The translations under genes were made by a program, and so were the position numbers. A model generated the notes under the pieces. The model saw only the letters and a list, made by a program, of their open reading frames with translations, was not told the origin of the DNA and made no database searches. 64,000 bases of DNA from the NCBI GenBank assembly GCA_029204225.1, contig CM055095.1, positions 19,117,450 through 19,181,449 on the forward strand. Reading direction: 5' to 3'. This document shows, piece by piece, positions 22,101-32,825 of the stretch. Numbering within the stretch: position 1 is the stretch's first letter; every line of letters begins with the position of its first letter. The stretch is from Diphasiastrum complanatum (taxonomy: Eukaryota; Streptophyta; Lycopodiopsida; Lycopodiales; Lycopodiaceae).

Positions 22101-23105
22101 GTCTCATGCATCACGGTAAATCTCATCAAAGAATTACATTGGCTTCAGCTACATAATACCCGTCCCTGGAAACGACATGACTGACAGTGTGAATCACAGG
22201 TTGCGGGAGTAAACGACATGCATCTGAAGATGAAAATGGTGAATGGTCTAGTAAACGACAGCATATAGACCAGGTTCTGCACCTTCCAATGTGGTACTTG
22301 TTATTGAGAGCTTTTAGTTCATGCCATGTTGAGTAGTGCAGTTGTTTCTTTACAAGATTTTATTATGAGAGTTTATCCGGTGAGCTTGCAGAATCAGCTC
22401 ACACCACATCCTTTCCCACTGAATGGAGGTATTATGGATGATGGAAGTTTGGTTGTAACGGGACATTTAACATCATCTACACTGAATTCAGTATCATCGG
22501 GATTTAACATCGATACTTGGGGAGCAAATGTAAGCCTTTTAGGAGGGCAAAATGTTGTCTTGCAACCAACTTTGCTAGGAAAAGGGTAGGTATCTGCTAT
22601 TGAAAGTTTTCTAGCTTTCTTGCTTTATATGCAAAGGCATCTATTATCTTGATGGTTCTTGACTAGTTTGCACGTCTGGCAATGCAAACCCTTATTGGCT
22701 ATTTAATGATTTGCATGAAGAGCCAAGCAATGGCGGGTAGGAGATTGGATGTGTAGCAGTTGTGAGAACCATAATTTTGCATCTCGACAATCATGTAACC
22801 GGTAAAGTAAAGCTAGTTTATTATTTCAACTGAGAGTTTGCTAGTACAATAGAAAAATTCATCTTTGATTACTGTGAGGCTGTTTTCACTTCTAAGTTCT
22901 TTCAAATGATCATGCCACTTTAGGAGTAAAGAGCTTTTCAATGCCTTGGTTTATTACACTTTTTGTGATTGAGAGCTCTCTCCTTAGCTTATTACGATGT
23001 TTTAAATCTGAAAGCCATCTTGGATTCTAGTAACTGGTAAAATATTTCGTGTGCAGTTGTGGACGTGAGAAAGAGGACCCTCTGTCAACTGTTCATGTTT
23101 CATAA
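9210..23105 (+). CDS. RanBP2-type zinc-finger protein (four fingers), seven coding exons
   Basis: I assembled this gene from GT..AG exons: 9210-9384, 9825-10150, 21976-22115, 22210-22273, 22392-22585, 22721-22801 and 23057-23105. The coding total is 1029 nt, an open frame of 342 residues plus TAA, with every splice phase matching. It encodes four RanBP2 fingers (W-x-C..C-x3-N-x6-C-x2-C): two near the start, one in the middle and one near the C terminus. A Lys/Arg-rich stretch (SRKRHASED...SSKRQ) follows finger 3 and could act as a nuclear signal. Fingers of this type bind single-stranded RNA or ubiquitin in other proteins; which applies here is unknown. The ATG is the first after the acceptor at 9206. 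Intron 3 (11,825 bp) interrupts finger 3 and is full of transposons. I am confident of the family, less so of exon 4's acceptor (22209), chosen to keep the frame open. Confidence 0.85.
11688..12176 (-). CDS. Unidentified Gln/His-rich ORF
   Basis: A 162-codon minus-strand frame inside intron 3 of the zinc-finger gene. From an internal Met the protein reads MVNFERQQFID, then a probable helical stretch (LKWSLEELELHCKQHL). A Gln-rich middle follows, then an acidic C terminus (YIDIELRDYLDNP). I do not recognise the family. Composition looks more protein-like than most chance frames here, so it may be a fragment of a captured or decayed gene. Its 5' side runs into repeats of the type CCGAATTGCGACCCC at 12190-12243, which suggests it has been truncated or lies in a transposon. 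Confidence 0.3.
   Translation of the reverse strand: MRPAIRGFIFGLMVNFERQQFIDMPLMQEHMATLKWSLEELELHCKQHLSEQSNSQYLPHDKDVFHLNQQYCRQQLDQETYRQEQDPLLRSDQQDGSIQVDIGILPLLRNWYNFQMYTVSNRRSIYDADSSVMVNNDPSPKEVYIDIELRDYLDNPISVFPI
12190..12246. repeat. Short direct repeats beside the Gln-rich ORF
   Basis: The motif CCGAATTGCGACCCCTGATT and its variant CCGAATCGTGACCCCTGATT occur in tandem. Just upstream is an inverted pair CGAATTGC/GCAATTCG. The base composition (CG-rich GAATTGC motifs) resembles the ends of the hAT element at 14440, so this may be a relic of a related transposon end. Confidence 0.45.
12389..12826. mobile_element. hAT-type MITE with 8-bp target duplication
   Basis: A 438-bp element with terminal inverted repeats: the left end starts CTTAGTTTCCCGTTCCG; the right end, read inward on the other strand, starts CTTAGAAGCCCGTTCCG. 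It is flanked by a perfect 8-bp direct repeat CTTTGAAG at 12381-12388 and 12827-12834, the target-site size of hAT transposons. Inside, about 62-bp tandem units (TCAGGGATAGATATGCGCGA and variants) lie at 12480-12610, and GGAACG motifs cluster near the right end. There is no transposase; the 110-codon frame at 12496 is a product of the repeats. Confidence 0.8.
14293..14304 (-). other. Primer-binding site, slightly mutated (initiator tRNA-Met)
   Basis: The minus strand reads TGGTATCAGTGC, one base off the standard TGGTATCAGAGC. It sits immediately beside the LTR that starts at 14305, so the element it belonged to ran leftward on the minus strand. No coding region of that element is recognisable to the left. 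Confidence 0.6.
14440..18181 (-). mobile_element. hAT transposon, internally deleted, with TIRs and TSD
   Basis: A 3742-bp element bounded by inverted termini CATAGTTGCAGCG (14440) and CGCTGCAACTATG (ending 18181). It is flanked by a perfect 8-bp direct repeat GTGCAAAT at 14432-14439 and 18182-18189. Subterminal GCGATTCGCGAATCGC-type motifs crowd the left end. On the minus strand it carries a transposase gene missing most of its catalytic core. An additional 15-bp perfect hairpin lies at 14575-14611. Clean TIRs and target duplication suggest fairly recent insertion; movement would have needed a helper transposase. Confidence 0.85.
15087..17332 (-). pseudogene. hAT transposase gene, core deleted and frameshifted
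   Basis: Minus-strand gene inside the hAT element. Exon 1 (17332-16338) encodes a BED-type zinc finger (KWRCLHCGGHFTGSLTRVRA). A long low-complexity linker follows with GPSTSRAEHG-like repeats, then the start of the DUF659-type region (FFYECGIAFAV). The donor GTAAGT opens a 92-bp intron. Exon 2 (16245-15983) begins with TILSDGWTDIRW, containing the first catalytic Asp. It then jumps in another frame to the C-terminal dimerisation domain (LAQDCSAGACERNWSTWALY). The other two catalytic residues and the domain between them are absent. A third exon (15864-15087) opens in phase with VDPDTCLVDSIAAA, but a frameshift near its DEI motif separates this from a 235-codon charged, acidic tail. Cannot be an active transposase. 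Confidence 0.8.
19310..19800 (+). repeat. LTR-like sequence with TATA signal
   Basis: A purine-rich GAAAGGGTTGGAAG precedes TGTTAGAAG at about 19310, as a polypurine tract precedes a 3' LTR. A TATA-like CTATTTATATG lies near 19600, followed by a CT-rich stretch. The far boundary is unclear (CTACA near 19770 is one option), and no coding part of an element is seen beside it. Confidence 0.35.
21365..21975 (+). repeat. Tandem duplication of the 3' end of intron 3, including the splice acceptor
   Basis: About 270-310 bp is present twice in diverged form: roughly 21365-21630 and 21675-21975. Matching landmarks include AATCAGCAACAG, GACAGTCATTGCAA-like runs and GTGGCTTGTGTATT before each AG. The first copy ends ATTACAG then TGAGCAC; the second ends ATTGTAG then TGCAAGCAG, the real exon 3. 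Using the first acceptor would place TGA in frame immediately after the donor. Confidence 0.75.
21976..23105 (+). CDS. RanBP2-type gene, coding exons 3-7 (rest of finger 3, linker, finger 4, stop)
   Basis: Exon 3 (21976-22115) opens with CKQC, supplying the two cysteines missing from finger 3, and runs through a Ser-rich linker. Exon 4 (22210-22273) carries the basic KRH..SSKRQ motif. Exon 5 (22392-22585) is a Gly/Ser/Leu-rich linker ending LLGKG. Exon 6 (22721-22801) encodes most of finger 4 (QWRVGDWMCSSCENHNFASR). Exon 7 (23057-23105) supplies its last cysteine and a short tail ending VHVS before TAA. Phases 2/0/2/2 match at each join. Confidence 0.82.
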
Positions 23106-24780
23106 TGATGGGACTACTTGTGAGATGCACGTCTCGCCTTTTTTTTGCTAGCAGTATTTTGGGAGTCACTTGCTCACTTGCTAAAGACTTATCATCTTCA
23201 ACTTTGAGCAAATTTGTGAAATTAGGCTGAGAAACGATTCAAGTTTTAATCATCTGATCTTCAAGTTCTTAGGATGCCGACAATAGTAAATACCCTGATT
23301 CAAGGGAATGTTCTGATACGGAGTACTCTTCTATGTTTGTGTTTTGATTAAAGAAACACATTTCGTTTCAATGATTATAAGGACCCTTGTATTCTTAAAA
23401 GTTTGTGTAAGCCATAAATCTAGGTGTTACTATTTCTTGAATCGAGAAACATTGTCATTGGCATTGTATGTTTGATTTGTGGTTGAATGTGAATTTGCTG
23501 AATCACAAAACTTGATTTGTCCAAACAATATATCAGTTGCAGCTAGCAACAAGCAGTTCTGATGTTTTGCTAGCAAACAGTGTTCCCCCCTGGCCCTTTT
23601 CTCTTTTTTGTGTTTCCTTCTGTGATTTCTTATTTAGGATGCCACCAATCCAAGCTGGTAGATACAGCATCTATCCGCTAAGATGCTTTGCTAAGTACAT
23701 GGTCTAAACAGGTCTAGAACAAATGGACAACTCAATTCCACTCAAGCCAGAGACATGCAGCTCAAAAATCACAAGACTACAACATTAGTACTTGATGTTG
23801 ATAGAAAAAATGGAAAAACTTGAGCAAACTTTTTGATTGATGGCTATGGAAAGGACAACCTTAAATGTTCTTTATCCATGTCAGCAGCTGAACATGACGC
23901 TCTTAGAGGAAATATTAAATTTTTGGAAGAATGCGAAAGTAAGCTTGAATGCAATTTGCATGTGAATGCTATTAAGGGGCTATATATCAATTTCAACACC
24001 AACTTGAATCTCCATAATCTGAAGTAACTAAATACAAGGATTAAATATGTCTAGGGCAGATACGGTCCTAAACACCATGCTTACCATGTGAAGATAGATG
24101 AGCATTTTTGGAAAAAAGATCCACAAATTGTCACAGAACAAGAAATAAAAAGAAGGCCTCTTCTTGAAGGCCACCTTAATATTGGAAAAAGTCACAGATC
24201 TTGTCAAAAAGAAAATGGGGTTGGCATAAGAGGGAACTTCAAACAACAAAGTGAGATTATTGTTCTCCATGTTTGTTGTATCAAGGCGGCTACGTTGGAA
24301 GTCCAACCCAAGAGTCCTTTTCTTGGTACATTTTCATGTTGACAACCAATTTCATGAATCTCCATGGAAATAGATCCCTCTTTGGTTGAACCATAGCCTA
24401 CCTTGGATAAGCATTTGGTTTTTAATGTTTTTGGAAAGGACATTGAAAGGTTGCAGGGAGTTTTCTGCTATGGCCTACATATGCCTATGTGGATGAACAT
24501 TTTCGAAGCAAGTAAACCAAGTTTTGTTTCTGACCTTCAACGTATCATTCCTCGTATAGTTCTTGAGGTTTTGATGCATTCCTTATATTCTTTTCTTTGG
24601 AGAGCCATTCTTTTGTTTTGTGACAAGATTTGGAATGTCTCTATTTTCAAAAGTAGCTATCTGCTATGTTTGCAGAAAGTTCATTGCTATGGTTGCTACA
24701 TCAAGCCTTTACATACGTTGAAATTTTGACTAAGAACTAGTGCATTTTCATTATGGATCTAAATTGCTATGTTAAAAAGT
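23106..24780 (+). other. 3' flank of the zinc-finger gene; no further gene supported
   Basis: The 3' UTR should start here, but I see no clear polyadenylation signal. Frames at 23833-24027 and 24403-24729 have no recognisable domain and are probably decayed repeat DNA. Confidence 0.3.
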
Positions 24781-24789
24781 GATGGAAAG

Positions 24790-25300
24790 AATTTCCATAA
24801 ATGACAAATTAAGCCATCACTAGTCGCTAAGGAAAAGAACCTTGGGAGCCTACTAGATGGTTCGAAAGGTTGTCCTAATGATCCTAATGAGTAGGCTAAG
24901 TAGGAGAATAATGATAAGAGAGCTACTTCATAGAATGTTTTTGGCTTAACCGATTCCCAAATTCATCTCTTGAATCTTTCCAAAATGTTGAAACAAATTT
25001 GGGAGTCCTTGTCCACTATTTTTGGTAACAATTCTTTTGTCTTAATGGAAGGCTAATGTTTCTATAGCTGATCATGTTAATCGCATGAGGTCTATTGTAA
25101 ATCAACTTACAAAAATTGGTGCCACAATTGAGGATGAAGATACCATGGCGGTGTTAATTAACCCGATGATTTCTAAGTATGCTAATGTCATGTTTACTCT
25201 TAGCAATCTACCTAATTGAAACCTTGAGTATGATTTCCGCTTTATAAGGAAATCACAACAATCCTTTGTTGCTTTGAAACGACATTCCAACCCCACGTTC
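24790..25300 (+). pseudogene. Ty1/copia gag relic
   Basis: A frameshifted gag of the UBN2/Gag type. It reads KMLKQIWESLSTIFG around 24985, then VSIADHVNRMRSIVNQLTKI near 25060-25115, and GATIEDEDTMAVLI plus LSNLPN near 25120-25215. These match the order of copia gag (aspartate-rich LxxIG..I.D.D....LL.SLP). Multiple stops; no flanking LTR seen. Confidence 0.65.
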
Positions 25301-25309
25301 TGAAATGTT

Positions 25310-26090
25310 GTCTAAAAAAAAAACTTTACATTTTTTTATTACAACCCACGAAGCCCCATTCGGAGCTCATTATGTTGGAGAGAAAAGACATTGTGGAGAG
25401 AGGAATAGGAGGCCAAATGGATAGTGTAAGCGAAGGCCATGATAAGTGCAAGGTGAAGAAGGCCATGATAAGTGCAAGGTGAATGTGGCACGTAGAAGAG
25501 GGCAATAGTGTCACTATGTGGATATTGCAAGCAAAGCAACTTCTTGGAGCTTTTTTTCACCCTTTTTTTTTCTTGCTTTGTTTGGAGGCTATTAGTATAT
25601 CATTTTGAGTGATTCATGTTGCTAAGATTGGTCGTAGGGTTGCTAGGGAGAGAGTAATTGCATGTTTCCAAGCTTCTTTATGCATAGGTATTAGGTGGTC
25701 ACTATGAGCATTCATGTGGTTGGTGTGCATGAGGCATTCATTTTGCATCTAGGTGTAGGGGTTAGAGTTTAGTGATTTAGGGTAGGTCTTAGGCATCCAT
25801 TGGCATTACAATTTAGGTCTTAGGCGGTTCTAGGCTTGTTTTAGATCCATTTTTTTCACTTATCTACTCTCCATTGAGTTTTTGATCTTTTTATAGTGTC
25901 TTGAGGGTTTCTGTAGCCATGCTTGTGGCGACGGGGCATGTGGGCGGAGGTGGATCTCTTGGAGGGAGACACTGTAGTTTTTACAGGTTCAGGTGCATGC
26001 CGATGGCATTGATTGTTTTGTAGTGCCACCTTTTGTAGCATGATGACAAGGATCAGAGCACACTCGCTTGGTTTGACCAAGCTAGATGGG
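25310..26090. other. No gene supported
   Basis: AT-rich stretch between a gag relic and a hAT relic. A 24-25-base phrase (GGCCATGATAAGTGCAAGGT) repeats at about 25435 and 25463. No domain was recognised. Confidence 0.3.
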
Positions 26091-26269
26091 CGGGAACCAC
26101 GGGCATTTCCCCATGCATGGCAGTTCCTGCACTTGAGTGAGAGCGCCTATTGAGCACATATGCCTGATGGAGGAGTAGCAGCGACTGGGCCCAAGGTACA
26201 AATTGGTGGGTAGCTAGAACGACATAGGATCAAGGGCTGGCAGTAGCGGCGCAGGGCCATCATGGCCTA

Positions 26270-28640
26270 ATTCATCAGCAACAGGCCCATCACAACCTCC
26301 ATCATCAGTAGGGCCATCACGATCTAGTCCATCAATAGCAGGGCCATTACGATCTAGTCCATCAATAGCAGGGCCATCATGGACTTCGTAGGCAGAGCCA
26401 GGCCCATCACAACCACCATCAGCAACAACAATTGGGCCAACATCTATAGAAGAGGCTTTTCCATCAAAGGTGTCAGTTGGGAGAGGGACGCTAAGGGTAG
26501 TGGCCCAAGTTTAGCAGAGGTGACAGTTCCTATGGCAGCTACGGGACATGTTGGAGAGAGAGCACAAGATGTAGCACACGCACGCCCTAGAGTCAGGCTA
26601 CGACCACATGCACCTACACATGATAGGGCAAGTAGATATCGATAGGCCACAATGTGTGCAGGTTGGCAACAGACACACCATGAGGTAGCCACTAGACTTA
26701 TACGCCAATTTTTTCTACTGTGGATACCTTGCATTTTTCTTGGCCGACACCACCCCATGTTCTGTGACATGATGAGGGGGATTGCAATTTGTGATGCCAC
26801 TTGGAGACCCCCCACAAGCAAGGCTCTTCGTTACGTCATTTGAAAGATGAGCATGCATCACGAGAGAGCTCAACCCCATACGACATGCCTGGGCCACATA
26901 TGGTTGCTCTATTCTATTTGATGGGTGGACTGATATTAGGCACATGCCTATTATCAACATCTTGATTTCATGACCACTGGGCATTGTATGTGTTAGGGGT
27001 ATGGATGCTTCCCGAGATGGCGCTGTTGAGTCGGGAGAGTTTATCTATGAGCATATACGTGTAGAAGTCATCGAGGTGGGGGCATAAACATGTGGTGCAG
27101 GTGGTTACCGACAATGTCAGCAACTATGTGGCTATGAGTGAGCTTTTGGAGAGGGACTATCCTGCTATTGTATGGACCCCATGTACAACACATTGCATTC
27201 ATCTTTTGATGTCACATCCAGTGCCATCTTCCTGATCATATTTGTAATCAGAAAGAAGAGGGCCCTCGCAATGTTAACGATAGTCCGCTAGATCTCAAGA
27301 AGCCAGCACCCACACACTTTGCCTACCACTTCATTGTGTTGGAGTAGTTACTTTGGGTTCGTCGACCTACATTGCGCCAAATACCCTGAGTTCACACAAG
27401 GGCATCGTAGCTGTGAGCCGATAGGACTTAGGTTTTAGAGGATTGTTTTTGGAGATAATTTTGGCGACAAGCCGAGCAGCTGGTTGAGGTATTGCAGCTA
27501 GTGTACCATGTGTTGAAGTTGGTGGATCGAGAGAGTTCTCGACCTCATTTATGAGTTTATGGATAGATTGGGAAGACCCTTCAATGAGCGTATGTATATA
27601 TATATTATAATATGTTTGGTGCATTTGTTTTGTGAAAGCTTTTAGCATTATTGAGTTTTTTTTCCTACAATGCAGTTATTACTTCTTTGGTTCCTGTAAG
27701 ATTTTAGCTATCCAAGAGAAGTGGCTTGACATGTGGAATTTCTTCCACAAACCCATACATGCAATTGCTCATTTGCTTCACTCTTTGTGGGCTACTAGAG
27801 CTATCATATGCACAGATGCCAAGCTTGTGGACTGTTAGATAACATACACGCATAATGCGTATCTAGGCCAGGGTTGTCTCCCAAGCTCTTGTGTGATTGT
27901 CAACACTTTGTTTGTGTTTTTTGACGACTCGTTCATTTCGAAAAAATGAAAATGTCCCATCTTTGTGCCAGTCATGGCCCCTTGTTGCGTAGGATCGAGA
28001 GACATTTCATTGGATCTCAAAGTGAGTATGACAAGTTTTTGTCGAAGCAACTCATATGGTGGGGTGGTGTGGGCAAAGCTGCCCCTGATATTAGCGCTCT
28101 TGCCACTCGCATCCTTGTTCAAGATTGTTCCGCTTCGACTTGTGAGCGGAACTGGAGCACTTGTTCTCTTATGCACACAAAGAAATGCAATAGGCTCAAC
28201 GTTTCCCAACTGGACAAGTTGGCTTATTGCGCCACCAACTTGAGGCTAGTCATGCACATGCAGAGAGATGGTACACCTAGGCATGTGAATATCGAGGACT
28301 ACCTTAGATCCATGGACACTACAGCAAGCCATGCACACATAGAGGCTGTAGTTTATGATGAAATCTTTTCGGAGTATCATCAAGAGTTGGCACATTATGA
28401 TAGGAGGCAGAATAGGACCACTAGATCCATGGCTAGGGCCGATGCATAGGGTGCAGGAGAGGAGGGTGGGGATGAGGCTGAGAAGAGTTGGATGATAATG
28501 AGGAGGAGGAGGCCTTGGACGATAAGATGGAGATGGATATTGGCGAGGATGTGCAGTGGGTTGATCTCGATGCCGAGACATAGGCCGAGTCTACATCACT
28601 TATATGCAGAGAGGGGGGGAGGGGGTAGGTGTAGGGTACA
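26270..28640 (+). pseudogene. hAT transposase relic (same subfamily as the 14.4-18.2 kb element)
   Basis: Plus-strand hAT transposase broken by many stops and frameshifts. A repeat-rich linker (GPSRSSPSIAGP, 26300-26390) precedes the DUF659-type region (ATRLIRQFFLLWIPC and ATWRPPTSKALR, 26680-26840). Then come ILFDGWTDIRHMPIINIL (first catalytic Asp, near 26915-26970) and VVQVVTDNVSNYVAM followed by VWTPCTTHCIHLL (second Asp, 27090-27215). The C-terminal dimerisation domain is open at 27946-28449, with VQDCSASTCERNWSTCSLMH. Residue patterns closely follow the internally deleted element, which lacks the middle part. I found no terminal repeats. Confidence 0.75.
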
Positions 28641-28929
28641 CCTGATGGATTTTCATGTTGAGCCAGAGACAATAGTATCAAAGGCAGAGGGAGCAATGGC
28701 CCGACGAGGCCTTGGAGACCTAGAGGCAAAGGCAAAGGCAAAGGAAGAGGTAGAGACAGAGGTTCAAGGACATAGTGTCACATACTTGAGGAGGATTCCT
28801 TATCATCCTACTCATCTACTAGTGATAATGATGAGGAAGAATCCCCATCTGATCATGATGCCTCCGAGTCATAGAGATTCATCGTTTTATTTTGTGTCAC
28901 ATGAGTCTATGAGTCCATTGTCCATCTAT

Positions 28930-29310
28930 CATACTCATGTACTTGGCCGTTGGCCTACTCATTGTATATCCCAGAGCTTTATCGTTTATGACATTAGACA
29001 TATTGATTGTTCTCTACAAATCCGAAGTAGACCTTCTGGTATCAATATCTCCTCTCCAATCTACATCTGTGTATCCTTCAAGTATGTTGGTTGGTTGGCT
29101 CCCTCCATAACAAATGCTAAGATGTTTGGTTGCCTAGATGTACTTCATGACTTTTGTGAGTGCTTTCCAATGGGTTAGACTCGGATTTGATAGGAACTGG
29201 TTGAGTGAACTGATCGAATATGCAATGTCGGGTCGAGTGTAGATCATCACATACATCAGTGAGCCGATGATGGAGTGAAACGAATATTGCTTCATCTCCT
29301 CCTTTTCTGC
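28930..29310 (-). pseudogene. Ty1/copia RT/RNase H fragment
   Basis: On the minus strand the RT C terminus is legible (SLMYVMIYTRPDIAYSIS near 29225-29285; QFLSNPSLTHWKALTKVMKY). RNase H follows (EGYTDVDWRGDIDTRRSTSD near 29030-29090). Stops interrupt it. It abuts the plus-strand gag of another copia fragment at about 29312 without an LTR. Confidence 0.7.
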
Positions 29311-29313
29311 CTC

Positions 29314-30455
29314 GGTTTTCTTGGATCCAAATGATAGATTGAATGCTTCTAATTACTCTATTTGGAAGCTAAGAATGGAGTGTATTCTTGTCTTGCAAGA
29401 TCTAATGGACGTTGTGAGTGGTATGAGGATGATCCCATTCTCCCTCAACAAGCTACAAGATACAAGCAGCTCAAGAAGCCTGGAAAACTCTTCAAAAGAT
29501 ATATGAATCTAAGAACACTTCAAGATTTCTATCCTTGAAGAACCAAATCCTTCAATGCTTTCAAGCCAAGAGAAAGAGTGGTCATTCATATGTTTTGAGA
29601 GTTAAAGACTTAAACAAGAAGCTTGCTTACATAGGAGATTCTATTAAAGAGAGTGAACTTGTTCAATTGATTTTGAATGGATCAAGTGTGGATTTTGCTA
29701 ACTTGGTGCAAGGCTATGCAATCATGGGAAAATTGCCCTCTCTTGAAGATTTCCAAGGAGTCCTCATGGTCAAGGAAAGTAGGAGAGTACACATCAAGTC
29801 AAGGATGGAGAAGCTCTTTCTCAATGATGGAGATGACAAGGCTCTTTTCATCAAGAGCAAAAGCAAATCCAAAGGCAAAGGAGGCGCATTCAAGAAGAAC
29901 CAAGTCAAAGGTGAAGATCAAGACGGATCTTCAACTCCAAGCTCAAGCAAGCCCAACAAGAATAAGTCAAAGGTCAAGTGCTCTTTTGTAGCAAGATAAA
30001 GCATTATGTCTCCGAGTGCTTCAAGAGGAAGCAAGCCTAGAGCCAAGCAAACCTAGGCCAAGAAGAAGAGGAGACTTCACATGATGAATCTCTCATGATA
30101 TCAAGTTTTTCATCTTTAAGCATGAAGGGAGAAGACCCTTGGTGGATAGATTGTGGGGCTAGCTCCCACATGACAAGAAAGAGGGAGTATTTTTCGGCCT
30201 TCTCAACTTATGATGGTCCTATCAAGTCAATTTTTACAAAAAATGATTGTGCTTGTAAGGTAGAAGGAATAGGAACAATACATTTATGCTTGGGATCTTC
30301 AAAGACGATCAAGATAGATGGTGTACTTTACATTCCTAGCATCACTAAGAACTTACTTAGTGTACGCCCAATTGCTTGACAATGGATTTCTTGTGGAGTT
30401 CACCACAGATGCATGTAACATCAAGAAAGATGGCAAGACCATGCATTGAGGTTTG
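29314..30455 (+). pseudogene. Ty1/copia gag-protease fragment
   Basis: Gag starts at about 29317 (DPNDRLNASNYSIWKLRMEC) and, after a frameshift near 29500, is open at 29535-29999 with KDLNKKLAYIGDSIKESELV. A Lys-rich tail and a damaged zinc knuckle (VKCSFVAR, then KHYVSECFKRK) follow. The protease part is at 30095-30379 with WWIDCGASSHM, the expected D-C/S-G-A active site, and VLYIPSITKNLLSV. The fragment ends before the integrase. Not functional alone. Confidence 0.8.
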
Positions 30456-30459
30456 CTTA

Positions 30460-31590
30460 CGACTGTTCCATAAGATAGGACCGTCGTTGAAGAAGAATGT
30501 AAATCCAGATGTGGACTTTCGATTGTCTACATCTCCTCCCTAGTTTCAATGTTCTTAAGCACTATTTAGGTCTTTCAACCTAATACTACTCTTTGCTTGA
30601 ATTTGATACTGAAAAAACCATCTTCAAATTAGTATAATGCAAATTACAGTTTCTACATTGGAAAAAATAATAGTGATCGACTTATATGCAATGGTTGGAC
30701 TCTAAGAAAGAACCATATACCTGTAGAACATAGAAGTAAGCTGTTTCTACACTTGATTACAAGAAGATGAGTTGTTCGTGGGTCTGGAAAGCATGGATAT
30801 GCTCAGACTGTTCCACATTCGTATAAGATAGCTTGATAGTCTTACGAACAAAGATGGTCTGGATTTATCCTGATACCGATGAGGACGACCAGATATTACT
30901 TGTTACTGGACTATAGTAAGCGTAGCAGTTTGTGGGATTGTGCATCTGTTTAGTTTGAATCAGGCTTCGGTTTGGTAAACTTGAATCGCATGGATTTGTC
31001 TAGGTTAGCTTGAATGGCGTGGATTTCTCCAAGCATTGTTTCATAGAGTCCATTGGCTACCAAGACCATTATTGGTACCAATGGGTTCAATATGGCACAG
31101 AGGTGTCTTGATAATGACTTATATGACCAAACTAGACATTTTCCATTTTAGTGAATGATTATGGCTACTTAATTGGATACTATTGGACGATTGTATTGTA
31201 ATGATAGGATTTCTTGCCTAAAATTGATTAGTATGGAGGATGCCCTGATACAGTGATATTAGGGCAAGACCTATGACATGGTAAGATAATGGTAGGGAAG
31301 ATTGGACTAATTATAATACATTTCAGTTAAGTTGGTAGTGAATCTTGTTTCGGACATGAATAACAACTGATGCTCAGTAATGACATCTGTCTTCCTCATT
31401 GAACTAACTCATGCATGTTTGTTTCATGGGATGGCGGCATGTAACAGCTGAGTTTCCTAAAACTTGCTTCACTTTATGGTACTCTATACTGTAAGTTTTT
31501 ATATAGCTTTGTTTAAACCTGTTATGTTATAAGACGAAAGGATTCAAAAGGTTTGGTCTTGCTTTGTCAAGAGGGACCAAGTGAAATTTG
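30460..31590. other. No gene supported
   Basis: Non-coding DNA between the copia gag-protease fragment and the first (TC)n tract. No long frame, LTR boundary or domain could be read. Confidence 0.35.
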
Positions 31591-31593
31591 TCT

Positions 31594-31594
<1 letters not shown>

Positions 31595-31685
<91 letters not shown>
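31595..31685. repeat. (TC)n microsatellite, about 45 units
   Basis: Uninterrupted TC/CT tract of about 90 bp. Confidence 0.95.
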
Positions 31686-31687
<2 letters not shown>

Positions 31688-31891
31688 ATCCTTGTGATGT
31701 AAACCCGACTACCTTTTGGTCAGGATAGTACCAAATCTTTGCCTTTATTCCAATTTTGTAGCCTTCCTCCACCTAACACCTTCATACAAACCATTATCTG
31801 ATGTATGACATCTCTATTCAATTGGCAAAAATCTCTTGGTAGGGGTCATTTTTGTAATTCCAACCCAATCATAACAATCCAGTTGGATTAT

Positions 31892-32048
<157 letters not shown>

Positions 32049-32584
32049 ATTCTATAGCTAATCTAGATCCATCCATCTGTTGTATATAATTATGTGTACA
32101 GTCACACAGTCTGTTTAAATACACAAGATTGGCTAACAGTCTGTAGAAATACACAGAAATTGCCAACAAGTGTCTGCATGACAAAGTATCAAATTGACAA
32201 CTGTCGAGATTGACTATTGTATTGAAGGCAACTAACCATCAAAGGTAATTGTCGAATATATTATTGAAGCTCATTTGACCATCGACTATCGATCTCGATT
32301 CGACCTTAACCCGATTATTGACTATCGACTATCGATTCGATTGTCGATTTTCGACCCTATCTTTTATGATCGGGCAAATCTTCAACATAATTAGATTCCA
32401 TCAGATGGCGACTGTCAACAACTAAATGTAGTTCCTTAATCCATCTTGTAAATGCATTAATCAAGGATTCTTGTAATTAAATAACTACAATATACATATA
32501 TTGATGACGCATCAATGAAAATACTAACTAGTTGATTTTAGATTGATCTTAGTCAAGTTACAAGCTACTTTCTTTTTTTGATAC

Positions 32585-32815
32585 AATCAAAGTAAAATTG
32601 CTTTATATGTTAATCCCAAGTGTCATTCCAGGAGCAAGCACGTTGAAATAAAGTATCAATTTGTCAGAGACAATACTCGACATGGAGATTATTTTAACCT
32701 TTTGCATATCAAAGTTCATGACAACACATTTATTTACAAAGGCATTATCATTCGATAATGATTCTAAATTTAGCAATATGCTCAACTTAATACCTCGATT
32801 TTTACGAGTTCACAT
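32585..32815 (+). pseudogene. Ty1/copia RNase H 3' end
   Basis: The plus strand reads ALYVNPKCHSRSKHVEIKYQ and FVRDN, the conserved end of copia RNase H (HxRSKHIEIxYHFVRE). The tail is degenerate and lacks a recognisable ADxxTK block. It ends just before a polypurine tract and an LTR start. Confidence 0.7.
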
Positions 32816-32825
32816 TAAAGGAGAG

